Shown: positions 1-6,555 of the stretch, piece after piece | How positions within the stretch are numbered: the first letter of the stretch is position 1 | How the letters are laid out: each line of letters starts with the position of its first letter | Assembly (NCBI GenBank): GCA_023411405.1 | Contig: JAEYOU010000496.1 | Coordinates: forward strand, 1-9,089 | Source: Pseudomonadota bacterium | Lineage (GTDB): Bacteria; Myxococcota; Myxococcia; Myxococcales; Anaeromyxobacteraceae | Length of the DNA stretch: 9,089 nt | Direction of reading: 5' to 3' | Program-made: the position numbers and the translations under genes | The notes under the pieces: generated by a model | What the model was told of the DNA's origin: nothing | The model's database searches: none | Seen by the model: the letters and a program-made list of their open reading frames with translations, nothing else

Positions 1-69
1 GGGCGCCCCCGAGCGGCGCGGGCACCGGTGAGGTGAGGGTCGAGACGGTGCGCGGAAGCCCTGCACGGC

Positions 70-95
70 GCGCCGGGCCTTCGCCGCTCCGGCGC
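70..95 (-). terminator. Possible hairpin terminator after the Hsp70-like gene
   Basis: A perfect 7-bp inverted repeat (GCGCCGG at 70-76 and CCGGCGC at 89-95) with a 12-nt loop begins directly after the TGA stop of the Hsp70-like gene on the minus strand. No T-run follows it, so it is not a classical intrinsic terminator. Short GC repeats are also common by chance at this base composition. The position is the main support. Confidence 0.3.
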
Positions 96-1625
96 TCAGG
101 AGGCCGTCACCTTCACCGTGGTCTTCATCTGGCGTCCGGTGTCGAGGTCGCGGGCGCTCATCGTCAGGATCCCCTCGACGTTGACCTCGAAGAGGATCTC
201 GAGCCGGTTCTCGCCGGCGCGGGAGGGCCGCACGCCGCTGAACGTGAACTCGCCGAGGAGCTCGTTCCCGGCGGTCTGCGCCTGCTCCCCCTGGAAGATG
301 CGGACCACGAGCTCCGTCTGGCCGTCCACCGAGTTCGTCGCCGCCACGGTCTTCGCGTTGGGGATGGCGGCGTTCTTCGGGAAGACCTGGTGCATGACCC
401 CGCCGGCCTGCTCGATGCCGATGGCCATGGGGATGACGTCGAGGAGCTGGATCTTGAGATCGGAGTTGTCCTGCAGCGACCAGGCGTAGAGGGCGGCGCC
501 GATCGCCACCGCCTCGTCGGGGTGGACGCCCTTCGACGGCGGCTTGCCGAAGTACTTCGTCAGGCGATCCTGGATGACGGGCATCCGGGTCTGGCCCCCC
601 ACCAGCATCACCTCGTCGATGTCCTTCGCGGTCACCCCCGCGTCCACCATCACGGCGCCCATGATCTTGATGGAGCGGTCCACGAGCTGCTGGGTCAGCG
701 ACTCCAGGAGCTTGCGGTCGAACCGGACGTCCATGTTGAGCGGCTGGCCCTGCGGCGTCATCGTGATGAACGGGATCGAGAAGGGCGCCTCGGCGCGGGC
801 CGAGAGATCGATCTTCGTCCGCTCCGCGAGGTCCTTGATGCGCTGCATCGCGACCGGGTCGCTCGAGAGGTCGATCCCGTGCCTCTTGCGGAAGTCCTCG
901 AGGACGTACGAGATCATCGCGTTGTCGAAGTCGATGCCGCCGAGGAAGATGTCACCCCCCGTGGCCTTCACCTCGAAGACGCGGTCGCGGATGTCGATGA
1001 TCGAGACGTCGAACGTGCCGCCGCCGAGATCGTAGACCAGCACGCGCTCGCTCAGCCTCTTCCCGATGCCGTACGCGAGCGCGGCCGCCGTCGGCTCGTT
1101 GATGATCCGGACGACCTCGAGCTCGACGAGCGCGCCCGCCTCCTTGACCGCCTGGCGCTGCCGGTCGTTGAAGTAGGCGGGCACGGTGACCACCGCGCGG
1201 CTCACCTTGAACCCGAGGTGATCGCTCGCGACGTCGCGGATCTTGGCCAGGATCTTCGCGCTGACCTCGGCCACGTGGAACGCCTGGCCGTGGCAGTCGA
1301 GCTCGACGTCGTTCAGGGAGCCGGGGTGCAACCGATACTGCACCGAGCGCTGCATGCTCTCCACGACCTCGTCCCGGGGCGCGCGGCCGATGAGGCGCTT
1401 CGTCGCGTAGAGCGTGTTCTTCGGGTTGAGCTGCCACTGGCGCTTGGCCTCGTGGCCGATCAGCTCGTTGCCCTTGTCGTCGATCGCGAAGATCGACGGA
1501 ATGGTGTAGTCGCCCCCCTTGTACGGGATGAGGCGCACCTGGCCGTTCTGCGAGGCCACCGCGCCGCACGAGTTGGTCGTCCCGAGGTCGATCCCGATGA
1601 TGGTGTCGGGGGAGAGCTTCTCCAT
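96..1625 (-). CDS. Hsp70/DnaK-like chaperone lacking the C-terminal lid
   Basis: A 509-aa Hsp70-family protein, predicted cytosolic. The ATPase domain (about 1-388) is complete: phosphate-1 loop GIDLGTTNS (11-19), catalytic-type Lys76 in ATKRLIGR, VPAYFND (148-154), INEPTAAALAYG (175-186), phosphate-2 loop DLGGGTFD (199-206) and the adenosine motif LVGGQTRMP (341-349). The interdomain linker (about 389-397) reads IQLLD where DnaK has VLLLD. The beta substrate-binding domain (about 397-500) is complete through EGILTMSARD. The protein then ends within about 15 residues. DnaK is about 638 aa, so the whole alpha-helical lid and C-terminal tail are absent. The ATG at 1623-1625 is the first possible ATG, because an in-frame TAG lies six codons upstream; no clear Shine-Dalgarno site precedes it. 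No dnaJ or grpE is adjacent, so this is probably a specialised paralogue and not the housekeeping DnaK. Peptide binding is expected but with faster exchange (inference). The family call is secure; the cellular role is unknown. Confidence 0.97.
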   Translation of the reverse strand: MEKLSPDTIIGIDLGTTNSCGAVASQNGQVRLIPYKGGDYTIPSIFAIDDKGNELIGHEAKRQWQLNPKNTLYATKRLIGRAPRDEVVESMQRSVQYRLHPGSLNDVELDCHGQAFHVAEVSAKILAKIRDVASDHLGFKVSRAVVTVPAYFNDRQRQAVKEAGALVELEVVRIINEPTAAALAYGIGKRLSERVLVYDLGGGTFDVSIIDIRDRVFEVKATGGDIFLGGIDFDNAMISYVLEDFRKRHGIDLSSDPVAMQRIKDLAERTKIDLSARAEAPFSIPFITMTPQGQPLNMDVRFDRKLLESLTQQLVDRSIKIMGAVMVDAGVTAKDIDEVMLVGGQTRMPVIQDRLTKYFGKPPSKGVHPDEAVAIGAALYAWSLQDNSDLKIQLLDVIPMAIGIEQAGGVMHQVFPKNAAIPNAKTVAATNSVDGQTELVVRIFQGEQAQTAGNELLGEFTFSGVRPSRAGENRLEILFEVNVEGILTMSARDLDTGRQMKTTVKVTAS

Positions 1626-1826
1626 GTGACCGCGAGGGTACTACGTGTCCGGTCCCAGGGGGAGAAGCCGGCCGGACGTCACGCCGCCGGGCGGACGGAG
1701 CCGGCCGCGCGAGGTGCGCCGGCGCGGCCGCCCGGGGGCCCCCTCGCCGGGAGGCGTTCGGCCGGCTGGTCGTTGGGGCGGCAGGCGGCGCGTGTCAGGG
1801 TTAGGACGGCGATCGGGAGGTAGCGC
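1626..1826. promoter_or_regulatory. Divergent intergenic region between Hsp70-like gene and prkA
   Basis: This 201-bp gap must hold the promoters of both divergent genes, but I see no convincing -35/-10 or -24/-12 pair. It is extremely GC-rich and full of short self-complementary words, for example GGGGGCCCCC at 1734-1743 and GCGCCGGCGC near 1716-1725. A GTCCGG (1647-1652) and CCGGAC (1672-1677) pair forms a spaced inverted repeat. The only clear signal is the prkA ribosome-binding site GGGAGG at 1815-1820. No gene-sized reading frame belongs here; the open frames that cross it are shadows of the flanking genes. Confidence 0.35.
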
Positions 1827-4079
1827 ATGGACGCGGGGCGGCTCCTGTCGAACCTGGGCACCGGGGTGAAGAGCGCGTTCGCCGAGAACCGCTCCATCCT
1901 CACGGTCGAGGAGTACCTGAGCGCCTTCCTCGAGTCCCCCCGCAGGCAGGCCCGCGGCGCGGCGCAGTACCTCCGCGACGTCATGGACCACTTCGGGGTC
2001 GACGACCGCGAGACGCCCATCGGGCGCGTCCGGCGGTGGCGCCTCTTCGATCTCGAGTTCGAGCCCGACGGGCGCTCGCAGCGCGTCGCGGGGCAGGAGG
2101 AGGTCCAGGCGGCCATCTACCGCGCGCTCGGGTCGTTCGTCCGCTCGGGCCGGGTCAACAAGCTCATCCTGCTCCACGGGCCGAACGGCTCGGCCAAGTC
2201 CTCCATCGTCTCGGCGCTGGTCCGCGCGACGGAGGCGTACTCGCGCAAGCCCGAAGGCGCGCTCTACCGCTTCCACTGGGTGTTCCCGAGCGAGCGGCGC
2301 CTCAAGGGCTCGGGCATGGGGTTCGGGACGCGCGGGGAGGGGAGCGAGCCGACCTCCTTCGCCCACCTCGACGGGGAGATGCTGGACGCGCGGCTCTCCT
2401 GCCCGATCAAGGACCACCCGCTCCTCCTCCTGCCGCGCGAGGAGCGGCGGCGCCTGCTCGAGGAGCGCTGCCGGCCCCAGGCGCGCGAAGGAGACGCGGA
2501 CTTCGTCATCCCGCAGGCGCTGCTCGAGGGCGAGCTCTGTCACTACTGCCGCTCGGTGCACGACGCGCTCCTCGGCGCGTACCGCGGCGACTGGCTCAAG
2601 GTCCTGCGGCACGTGCAGGTGGAGCGCTTCTACGTCTCCTCGCGCTACCAGCAGGCGGCAGCCACGGTGGAGCCGCAGCTGTCGGTGGACGCGGGGTTCC
2701 GGCAGGTGACCGCGGACCGGAGCCTCGCCGCGCTCCCGCCGGCGCTCCAGACGCTCACGCTCCTCGAGCCGCACGGCCCGCTGGTCTCCGCCAACCGCGG
2801 GATCATCGAGTACTCGGACCTGCTCAAGCGCCCGCTCGAGGCGTTCAAGTACCTGCTCGGCACCAGCGAGACCGGGCGGCTGCCGCTGGAGCACTTCCTC
2901 CTCCAGCTCGATCTCGTGCTCGTGGCGAGCGCGAACGAGAAGCAGCTCGGCATGTTCAAGGAGACCGCCGAGTTCGCGTCGTTCCGCGGGCGGCTCGAGC
3001 TCGTGCGCGTCCCGTACCTGCGGCGCGCGTCCGTGGAGCGGGAGATCTACGACCAGCAGATCACCGACGCCGCCGTCGGCAAGCACGTCGCGCCGCACGC
3101 CACCGGGGTCGCCGCGGCCTGGGCGGTGCTCACGCGGCTCAAGCGGCCGATCCCCGACCGGTACCAGGGCGAGCTGCGCGAGCTCGTCGAGGACCTCACG
3201 CCCCTCGACAAGCTCGCGCTCTACGACCGCGCCGCCGCCCCGGACCGGCTCGCCCTCGCGGCGGCGAAGGTGCTCCGCAAGCACGCGCCCGACCTCTACC
3301 AGGAGTCCGACGTCTATCCGAACTACGAGGGGCGGATGGGCGCCTCGGCGCGCGAGGTGAAGACCGTGCTCCTGCACGCGGCGCAGGCGCGGGGTGCGGC
3401 GTGCCTCACGCCGCGGGCCGTGCTCGACGAGCTGACGGCGCTGTGCCGCGACAAGACCGTGCACGAGTTCCTCCAGCAGGAGGTGGTGGACGGCTACCAC
3501 GACCACGAGGAGTTCGTGCGGGTGGTCGAGGCCGAGTACCTGGACCGGATCGACGAGGAGATCCGCGACTCGATGGGCCTCGTCTCCGAGTCGCAGTACC
3601 GGGAGCTGTTCCAGCGCTACGTGATGCTCGTGTCACACTGGGTGAAGGGCGAGAAGGTCCGGAACCGCGTCACCGGGGACTTCGAGCTGCCGGACGAGCC
3701 GCGCATGGTGGAGCTGGAGAAGATCGTCATGCCCGCCGGCGAGGATCGCGGCGCGTTCCGGCGCGGGCTCATCTCCGCGGTGGGCGCGTTCCGCCTCGAC
3801 CACCCCGACGCGGCGGAGATCGACTACGGCGCCATCTTCCCGGATCTCTTCCGCCGGCTGCGCGACCACACGTACGAGGAGCGGAAGCGCCAGCTGCACC
3901 GCTCGAAGGAGCACCTGCTCCGCTACCTCTCGGACGACCGCGCCACGCTCGACGAGAAGGCGCGCAAGCAGGTCGAGGCCACGCTCGGGAACCTGCGCGC
4001 GCGCTACGGCTACTGCGAGGGCTGCGCGCAGGACGCGATCCTCTTCCTCATGCGGCGCCGGTACGAGGGGAGGGTCTGA
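1827..4079 (+). CDS. prkA: PrkA-family AAA+ / serine protein kinase-like protein (long form)
   Basis: A 750-aa protein with both PrkA modules. The N-terminal AAA+ PrkA domain (about 20-440) has a P-loop GPNGSAKSS (118-126), the family segment SCPIKDHPLLLLPREER (191-207), a paired-cysteine stretch LCHYC (237-241), ANRGIIEYSDLLKRPLEAF (322-340) and a sensor-like segment VASANEKQ (366-373). The C-terminal PrkA domain (about 470-745) includes NYEGRMGASAREVK (499-512), KVRNRVTGDFELPDE (610-624) and the terminal YGYCEGCAQDAI (727-738). Family members usually have about 630-690 aa, so this one is somewhat long. In the P-loop the residue before the catalytic Lys124 is Ala123 instead of Gly. The ATG is well placed 6 nt after GGGAGG. 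PrkA proteins act in stress, starvation or sporulation responses; kinase activity has been reported, but some members may act mainly as AAA+ machines. The usual partners, a YeaH/DUF444 protein and SpoVR, are not adjacent here. The gene is divergent from the Hsp70-like gene and followed by a hairpin. Confidence 0.95.
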   Translation: MDAGRLLSNLGTGVKSAFAENRSILTVEEYLSAFLESPRRQARGAAQYLRDVMDHFGVDDRETPIGRVRRWRLFDLEFEPDGRSQRVAGQEEVQAAIYRALGSFVRSGRVNKLILLHGPNGSAKSSIVSALVRATEAYSRKPEGALYRFHWVFPSERRLKGSGMGFGTRGEGSEPTSFAHLDGEMLDARLSCPIKDHPLLLLPREERRRLLEERCRPQAREGDADFVIPQALLEGELCHYCRSVHDALLGAYRGDWLKVLRHVQVERFYVSSRYQQAAATVEPQLSVDAGFRQVTADRSLAALPPALQTLTLLEPHGPLVSANRGIIEYSDLLKRPLEAFKYLLGTSETGRLPLEHFLLQLDLVLVASANEKQLGMFKETAEFASFRGRLELVRVPYLRRASVEREIYDQQITDAAVGKHVAPHATGVAAAWAVLTRLKRPIPDRYQGELRELVEDLTPLDKLALYDRAAAPDRLALAAAKVLRKHAPDLYQESDVYPNYEGRMGASAREVKTVLLHAAQARGAACLTPRAVLDELTALCRDKTVHEFLQQEVVDGYHDHEEFVRVVEAEYLDRIDEEIRDSMGLVSESQYRELFQRYVMLVSHWVKGEKVRNRVTGDFELPDEPRMVELEKIVMPAGEDRGAFRRGLISAVGAFRLDHPDAAEIDYGAIFPDLFRRLRDHTYEERKRQLHRSKEHLLRYLSDDRATLDEKARKQVEATLGNLRARYGYCEGCAQDAILFLMRRRYEGRV

Positions 4080-4084
4080 CGGAA

Positions 4085-4109
4085 GCGGGGCTGTGGGAAC
4101 ACGCCCCGT
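4085..4109. terminator. Hairpin between convergent genes, possible bidirectional terminator
   Basis: CGGGGC (4086-4091) pairs perfectly with GCCCCG (4103-4108). After one bulged T, GTG (4093-4095) pairs with CAC (4100-4102), closing on a GGAA loop (4096-4099), which is a stable GNRA-type tetraloop on the plus-strand RNA. An outer G-T wobble (4085/4109) can extend it. The hairpin begins 5 nt after the prkA stop and ends on the first base of the complement of the convergent gene's stop, so it could serve both transcripts. There is no T-run on either side, so factor-independent termination is uncertain. Confidence 0.5.
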
Positions 4110-4495
4110 CAGTTCGTGCCCGGGCCGGGCTCGGCGGACCCGCCCGCGACGCCCGCCGGGCGCCGGACCTCGATCCAGTAGGCGACGTTCCGCCCGCTCC
4201 GGCCCGCGCGCACCTCGTCCCCGGGCCGGAGCGCGGCCACGGTCGCGAGGCCGGTTGGCAGGTACACGAGCGAGTTTCGGTCGAGGGCGAGCGTCGCGGT
4301 CGCGCCGTCCACCTCGACGACGAGCTGGTGGGTGTCGAGATCGATCGCGCGGATGATGCCGTTCACGATCGCCAGCGGGGTCTCCTGTCGCGGCGCGCCG
4401 CCGCCGGAGGGAGCCGGGTCCGGCGCGGGCGGGGAGGCGAGGGCGAGCAGCAGGGCGGGCAGGGCCGGGCCGAGCATGGGCACGATCCCGATCAT
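4109..4495 (-). CDS. Small exported beta-rich protein of unknown function (DUF5666-like)
   Basis: About 128 aa. The first 20 residues are hydrophobic and end in LLLALA, consistent with an export signal cleaved near residue 20, although no basic residue precedes the core. A Pro/Gly/Ala-rich spacer follows (about 21-40). A compact segment of alternating hydrophobic residues comes next (about 43-110), with VNGIIRAIDLDTHQLVVEV, SLVYLP and LRPGDEVRA. That pattern resembles small beta-barrel domains such as DUF5666, where a GD turn precedes the last strands (inference from pattern only). The frame extends further upstream to 4654, but that would run into the dCMP deaminase gene and bury the hydrophobic segment. 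ATG at 4493-4495 is chosen, with a weak GGA 5 nt ahead; ATG at 4499-4501 or 4475-4477 is possible. The gene converges on prkA and is divergent from the deaminase gene. Function not recognised. Confidence 0.75.
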   Translation of the reverse strand: MIGIVPMLGPALPALLLALASPPAPDPAPSGGGAPRQETPLAIVNGIIRAIDLDTHQLVVEVDGATATLALDRNSLVYLPTGLATVAALRPGDEVRAGRSGRNVAYWIEVRRPAGVAGGSAEPGPGTN

Positions 4496-4544
4496 TATCA
4501 TCCGCGGGCGGGGGAGCGTCGGTCGGATCGGGTAGCATGCCGGC

Positions 4545-5024
4545 ATGAGCGATCGCGTGAGCTGGGACGAGTACTTCATGAACATCGCGCGGGTGGCGGC
4601 CACGCGCGCCACCTGCGACCGCAAGCACGTGGGCGCGGTGCTGGTCCGGGACAAGACGATCCTCTCGACCGGCTACAACGGCTCGATCCGCGGCCTGCCC
4701 CACTGCAGCGAGGCCGGCCACATGATGGAGGACGGCCACTGCGTGGCCACCGTGCACGCGGAGGCGAACGCGATCATCCAGGCGGCCAAGAACGGCGTGG
4801 CCATCGACGGCGCGACCATCTACACGACGGCGTCGCCGTGCTGGCCCTGCTTCAAGCTGGTCGCGAACGCAGGCTGCCGCCGGATCGTCTTCGGGGAGTT
4901 CTACCGGGACGCGCGCATCTTCGAGTACGCGCAGCGGCTGGGCATCGAGCTGGTCGAGCTCAAGGTCCCGGCGCGGCCCGACGTGCAGCCGGCCGACACG
5001 GGGGCGCCGCACAAGGTGACGTGA
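4545..5024 (+). CDS. Deoxycytidylate (dCMP) deaminase
   Basis: A 159-aa zinc-dependent dCMP deaminase, converting dCMP to dUMP in the cytosol and so feeding thymidylate synthesis. The catalytic centre is complete: HAEANAI with zinc ligand His71 and proton-shuttle Glu73, and SPCWPC with ligands Cys99 and Cys102. The family segments KHVGAVLVRD (27-36), STGYNGSIRGLPHC (41-54) and EDGHCVATVHAE (62-73) are all present. Cys24, Cys54 and His65 correspond to the residues that bind a second, structural zinc in ComEB/T4-type enzymes (by family knowledge). Length is typical. The last 15 or so residues are a non-conserved tail. The ATG at 4545 is preceded only by a distant GGG (4530-4532), so the Shine-Dalgarno site is weak. 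No other pyrimidine gene lies nearby; it appears to be a single-gene unit between a divergent and a convergent neighbour. Confidence 0.95.
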   Translation: MSDRVSWDEYFMNIARVAATRATCDRKHVGAVLVRDKTILSTGYNGSIRGLPHCSEAGHMMEDGHCVATVHAEANAIIQAAKNGVAIDGATIYTTASPCWPCFKLVANAGCRRIVFGEFYRDARIFEYAQRLGIELVELKVPARPDVQPADTGAPHKVT

Positions 5025-5046
5025 GGGGAGCAGGCTACGGGCGTCA

Positions 5047-5060
5047 GGCCTCGGGAGGCC
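5047..5060. terminator. Short hairpin between convergent dCMP deaminase and capA-like genes
   Basis: GGCCT (5047-5051) and AGGCC (5056-5060) flank CGGG, giving a 5-bp GC stem with a tetraloop in the 54-bp gap between two convergent stops. There is no T-run and the stem is short, so the call rests mostly on position. Confidence 0.22.
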
Positions 5061-5078
5061 CGATGCCCGGTCGGACCA

Positions 5079-6464
5079 TCAAGGTGCTGCGCCCGCGCTG
5101 GGCGCGCTCAGCTCCTCCGGCCGCAGCACCCGGAGCAGGTCCTCTCCCAGCAGGGTCGCGACCGCGGCGCGCCGCGAGAGGTAGAGTGCCTCCTGTCTGC
5201 GCAGGTGCACGTACCGCTCGGCCTGGTGGGGCGGCAACGGGTCCGGCATCGAGAGGAGCTCGGCCCGGACGGCGGCCAGGGCACGGTCCACCGCCACGAC
5301 CCGGATGGCCGGGCGGCGGCCCGGCTCCTTCCGCCGATCGATCTGGGCCGTGTCGTTCTCGGTCCAGAGGGGCAGGAAGTCGGCGCCGACGACCTCCACC
5401 CGGACCACGCCGCGCCCGTAGTCCTGCCGCGCGAGGGCCACCCGCAAGAGCGCGCCGTCGCGCGTCGCGGCGACCGCGTCGGGCGTCACCCCGGCGACGA
5501 AGTTCCGCGACTGGTTCGAGATGAAGTTGCCGAGCGAGTAGGCGATGACGGCCATCCGGCCGTCGGCGCGGCGGTAGAGCTCCACCGGCTGGAGGACGTG
5601 CGGGTGGTGTCCCAGCACGACGAGCGCCCCCGCGTCGGCGAGCGTGCGCGCGAGCGCGACCTCCTGCGCGCGGGGCTGCTGCTCGTACTCGGTCCCCCAG
5701 TGGACCGAGACGATCACCGCGTCGGCGGCTGCCGCGGCGGCGCGAACGTCCTCGACGATCGCCGCGGTGCGGAGCTCCGCCGCCTGCAGGCACGGCGGAG
5801 CGCCCTTCGGGGCCGGGGGGCAGTCGTTTCCGGGCTGGTTCAGCCCATACGTGTAGCCGAGGAACGCGAGCGCGAGCCCGTTCCGCTCCACCAGGACCGG
5901 ACCCGCGGCGCGGGGTGCGCGCCCGGCGCCGAGAGGGATCATCCCCGCGCGGTCCAGCGACTCGAGCGTCTCCTCGAAGCCGGGCCGCCCCTGATCGAAC
6001 GCGTGGTTGTTGGCCACCGAGACGAGATCCACACCCGCGCGCTGCAGCGCGGTGACGACGTCGACGGGCGCGTTGAACACGAAGGCGCGGGAGCCCTTCG
6101 AGGTCCTGGGGGCGATCGGCGTCTCGAGGTTCGCGAAGGTGAGGTCGGGCTGGAGGAGGAGGTCCGCGATCGGCGCGAACAGCCAGGAGTACCCCGCGTC
6201 GGGCGCCCCCGCGCCGTGGACGGCCGCGCTCTCCTTCACGGCGCCGTGCATCAGCACGTCTCCGACGGCGGCGAGCGTGACCCGGGCGTCGCTGCGGATC
6301 GGCTCCGGCAGGGCCGGCGCTGGGACGACCTCACCTCCGCGCTGCGCCGGCGCGGGAGCGGCGGCCTTCACCGCGGGCGCGGGTCGCGACGTGGTGGCGC
6401 ATCCCGTGTGGATCCCCAGGCTTACGACGACGAGGGCGGCGCGGAAGGTCGTGGGCGCTTTCAA
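5079..6464 (-). CDS. CapA-family (PGA_cap) exported metallophosphatase-fold protein
   Basis: A 461-aa protein of the CapA/PgsA family, a calcineurin-like metallophosphatase fold first known from poly-gamma-glutamate capsule synthesis. Metal-site and family motifs are GDVLMH (68-73), NLETP (112-116), VANNHAFDQG (150-159), VHWGTEY (254-260), GHHPHVLQPVE (285-295) and YSLGNF (309-314). Residues 1-21 form a signal sequence (basic start, hydrophobic core) followed by Cys22 and a Pro/Ala-rich linker (about 23-55). This suggests a lipoprotein, but HTGC lacks the usual Leu at -3. The start is TTG at 6462-6464, supported by GGAG 6 nt upstream and by the signal peptide beginning there. The last 90 residues are helical and Arg/Leu-rich without a recognised domain. 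No capB or capC is adjacent, so capsule synthesis cannot be assumed; many stand-alone CapA proteins are uncharacterised cell-envelope enzymes. The gene is divergent from the sensor/regulator operon, with a 91-bp shared gap. Confidence 0.92.
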   Translation of the reverse strand: MKAPTTFRAALVVVSLGIHTGCATTSRPAPAVKAAAPAPAQRGGEVVPAPALPEPIRSDARVTLAAVGDVLMHGAVKESAAVHGAGAPDAGYSWLFAPIADLLLQPDLTFANLETPIAPRTSKGSRAFVFNAPVDVVTALQRAGVDLVSVANNHAFDQGRPGFEETLESLDRAGMIPLGAGRAPRAAGPVLVERNGLALAFLGYTYGLNQPGNDCPPAPKGAPPCLQAAELRTAAIVEDVRAAAAAADAVIVSVHWGTEYEQQPRAQEVALARTLADAGALVVLGHHPHVLQPVELYRRADGRMAVIAYSLGNFISNQSRNFVAGVTPDAVAATRDGALLRVALARQDYGRGVVRVEVVGADFLPLWTENDTAQIDRRKEPGRRPAIRVVAVDRALAAVRAELLSMPDPLPPHQAERYVHLRRQEALYLSRRAAVATLLGEDLLRVLRPEELSAPSAGAAP

Positions 6465-6555
6465 GGCGGTCTCCGGATAATCACGCTATCCTCGCCGCAG
6501 CCTTGAAAAATGACCAGCCCGGCAGCATTTCAGGCCGGACCGGACGAGCGAACCC
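6465..6555. promoter_or_regulatory. Divergent promoter region, capA-like gene and two-component operon
   Basis: This 91-bp gap is one of the least GC-rich stretches in the window. On the plus strand, TTGAAA (6503-6508) is followed 17 nt later by CATTTC (6526-6531), a weak sigma-70-like pair that would start RNA about 20 nt before the sensor gene. GGATA (6475-6479) and TATCC (6487-6491) form a small inverted repeat directly beside the capA-like Shine-Dalgarno site (GGAG, complement at 6471-6474), where a repressor could act. There is no sigma-54 -24/-12 element with correct spacing. These are weak matches. Confidence 0.3.

Noticed and set aside
1..69. The left edge, where a plus-strand frame ends at TGA 34-36 and a minus-strand GTG occurs at 23-25.
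   Set aside because: There are too few codons to show a family or coding bias, so I cannot say which strand, if any, carries a gene there.
33..1823. A 596-codon open frame on the plus strand opposite the Hsp70-like gene.
   Set aside because: It is antisense to a full set of Hsp70 motifs, has Arg/His/Asp/Leu-heavy low-information sequence and matches no family; long antisense frames are normal at this GC content.
1641..3506. A 621-codon minus-strand frame opposite prkA.
   Set aside because: It is antisense to conserved PrkA motifs and shows no domain; a shadow frame.
4536..4547. A perfect 12-bp palindrome, CATGCCGGCATG, that includes the deaminase start codon.
   Set aside because: A 12-bp palindrome is expected a couple of times by chance in 9 kb, and there is no second copy nearby to suggest an operator.
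2036..5524. An 1162-codon plus-strand frame spanning prkA, the small gene, the deaminase and part of the capA-like gene.
   Set aside because: It crosses four genes supported by family motifs in other frames and is almost entirely Arg, Ala, Gly and Pro; it is a composition shadow.
6519..6536. A sigma-54-like element (CCCGGCAGCATTTCAGG) before the sensor gene, attractive because the operon encodes a sigma-54 activator.
   Set aside because: The required GC dinucleotide at -12 is missing at the correct 10-nt spacing and the -24 half is poor; treated as chance similarity.
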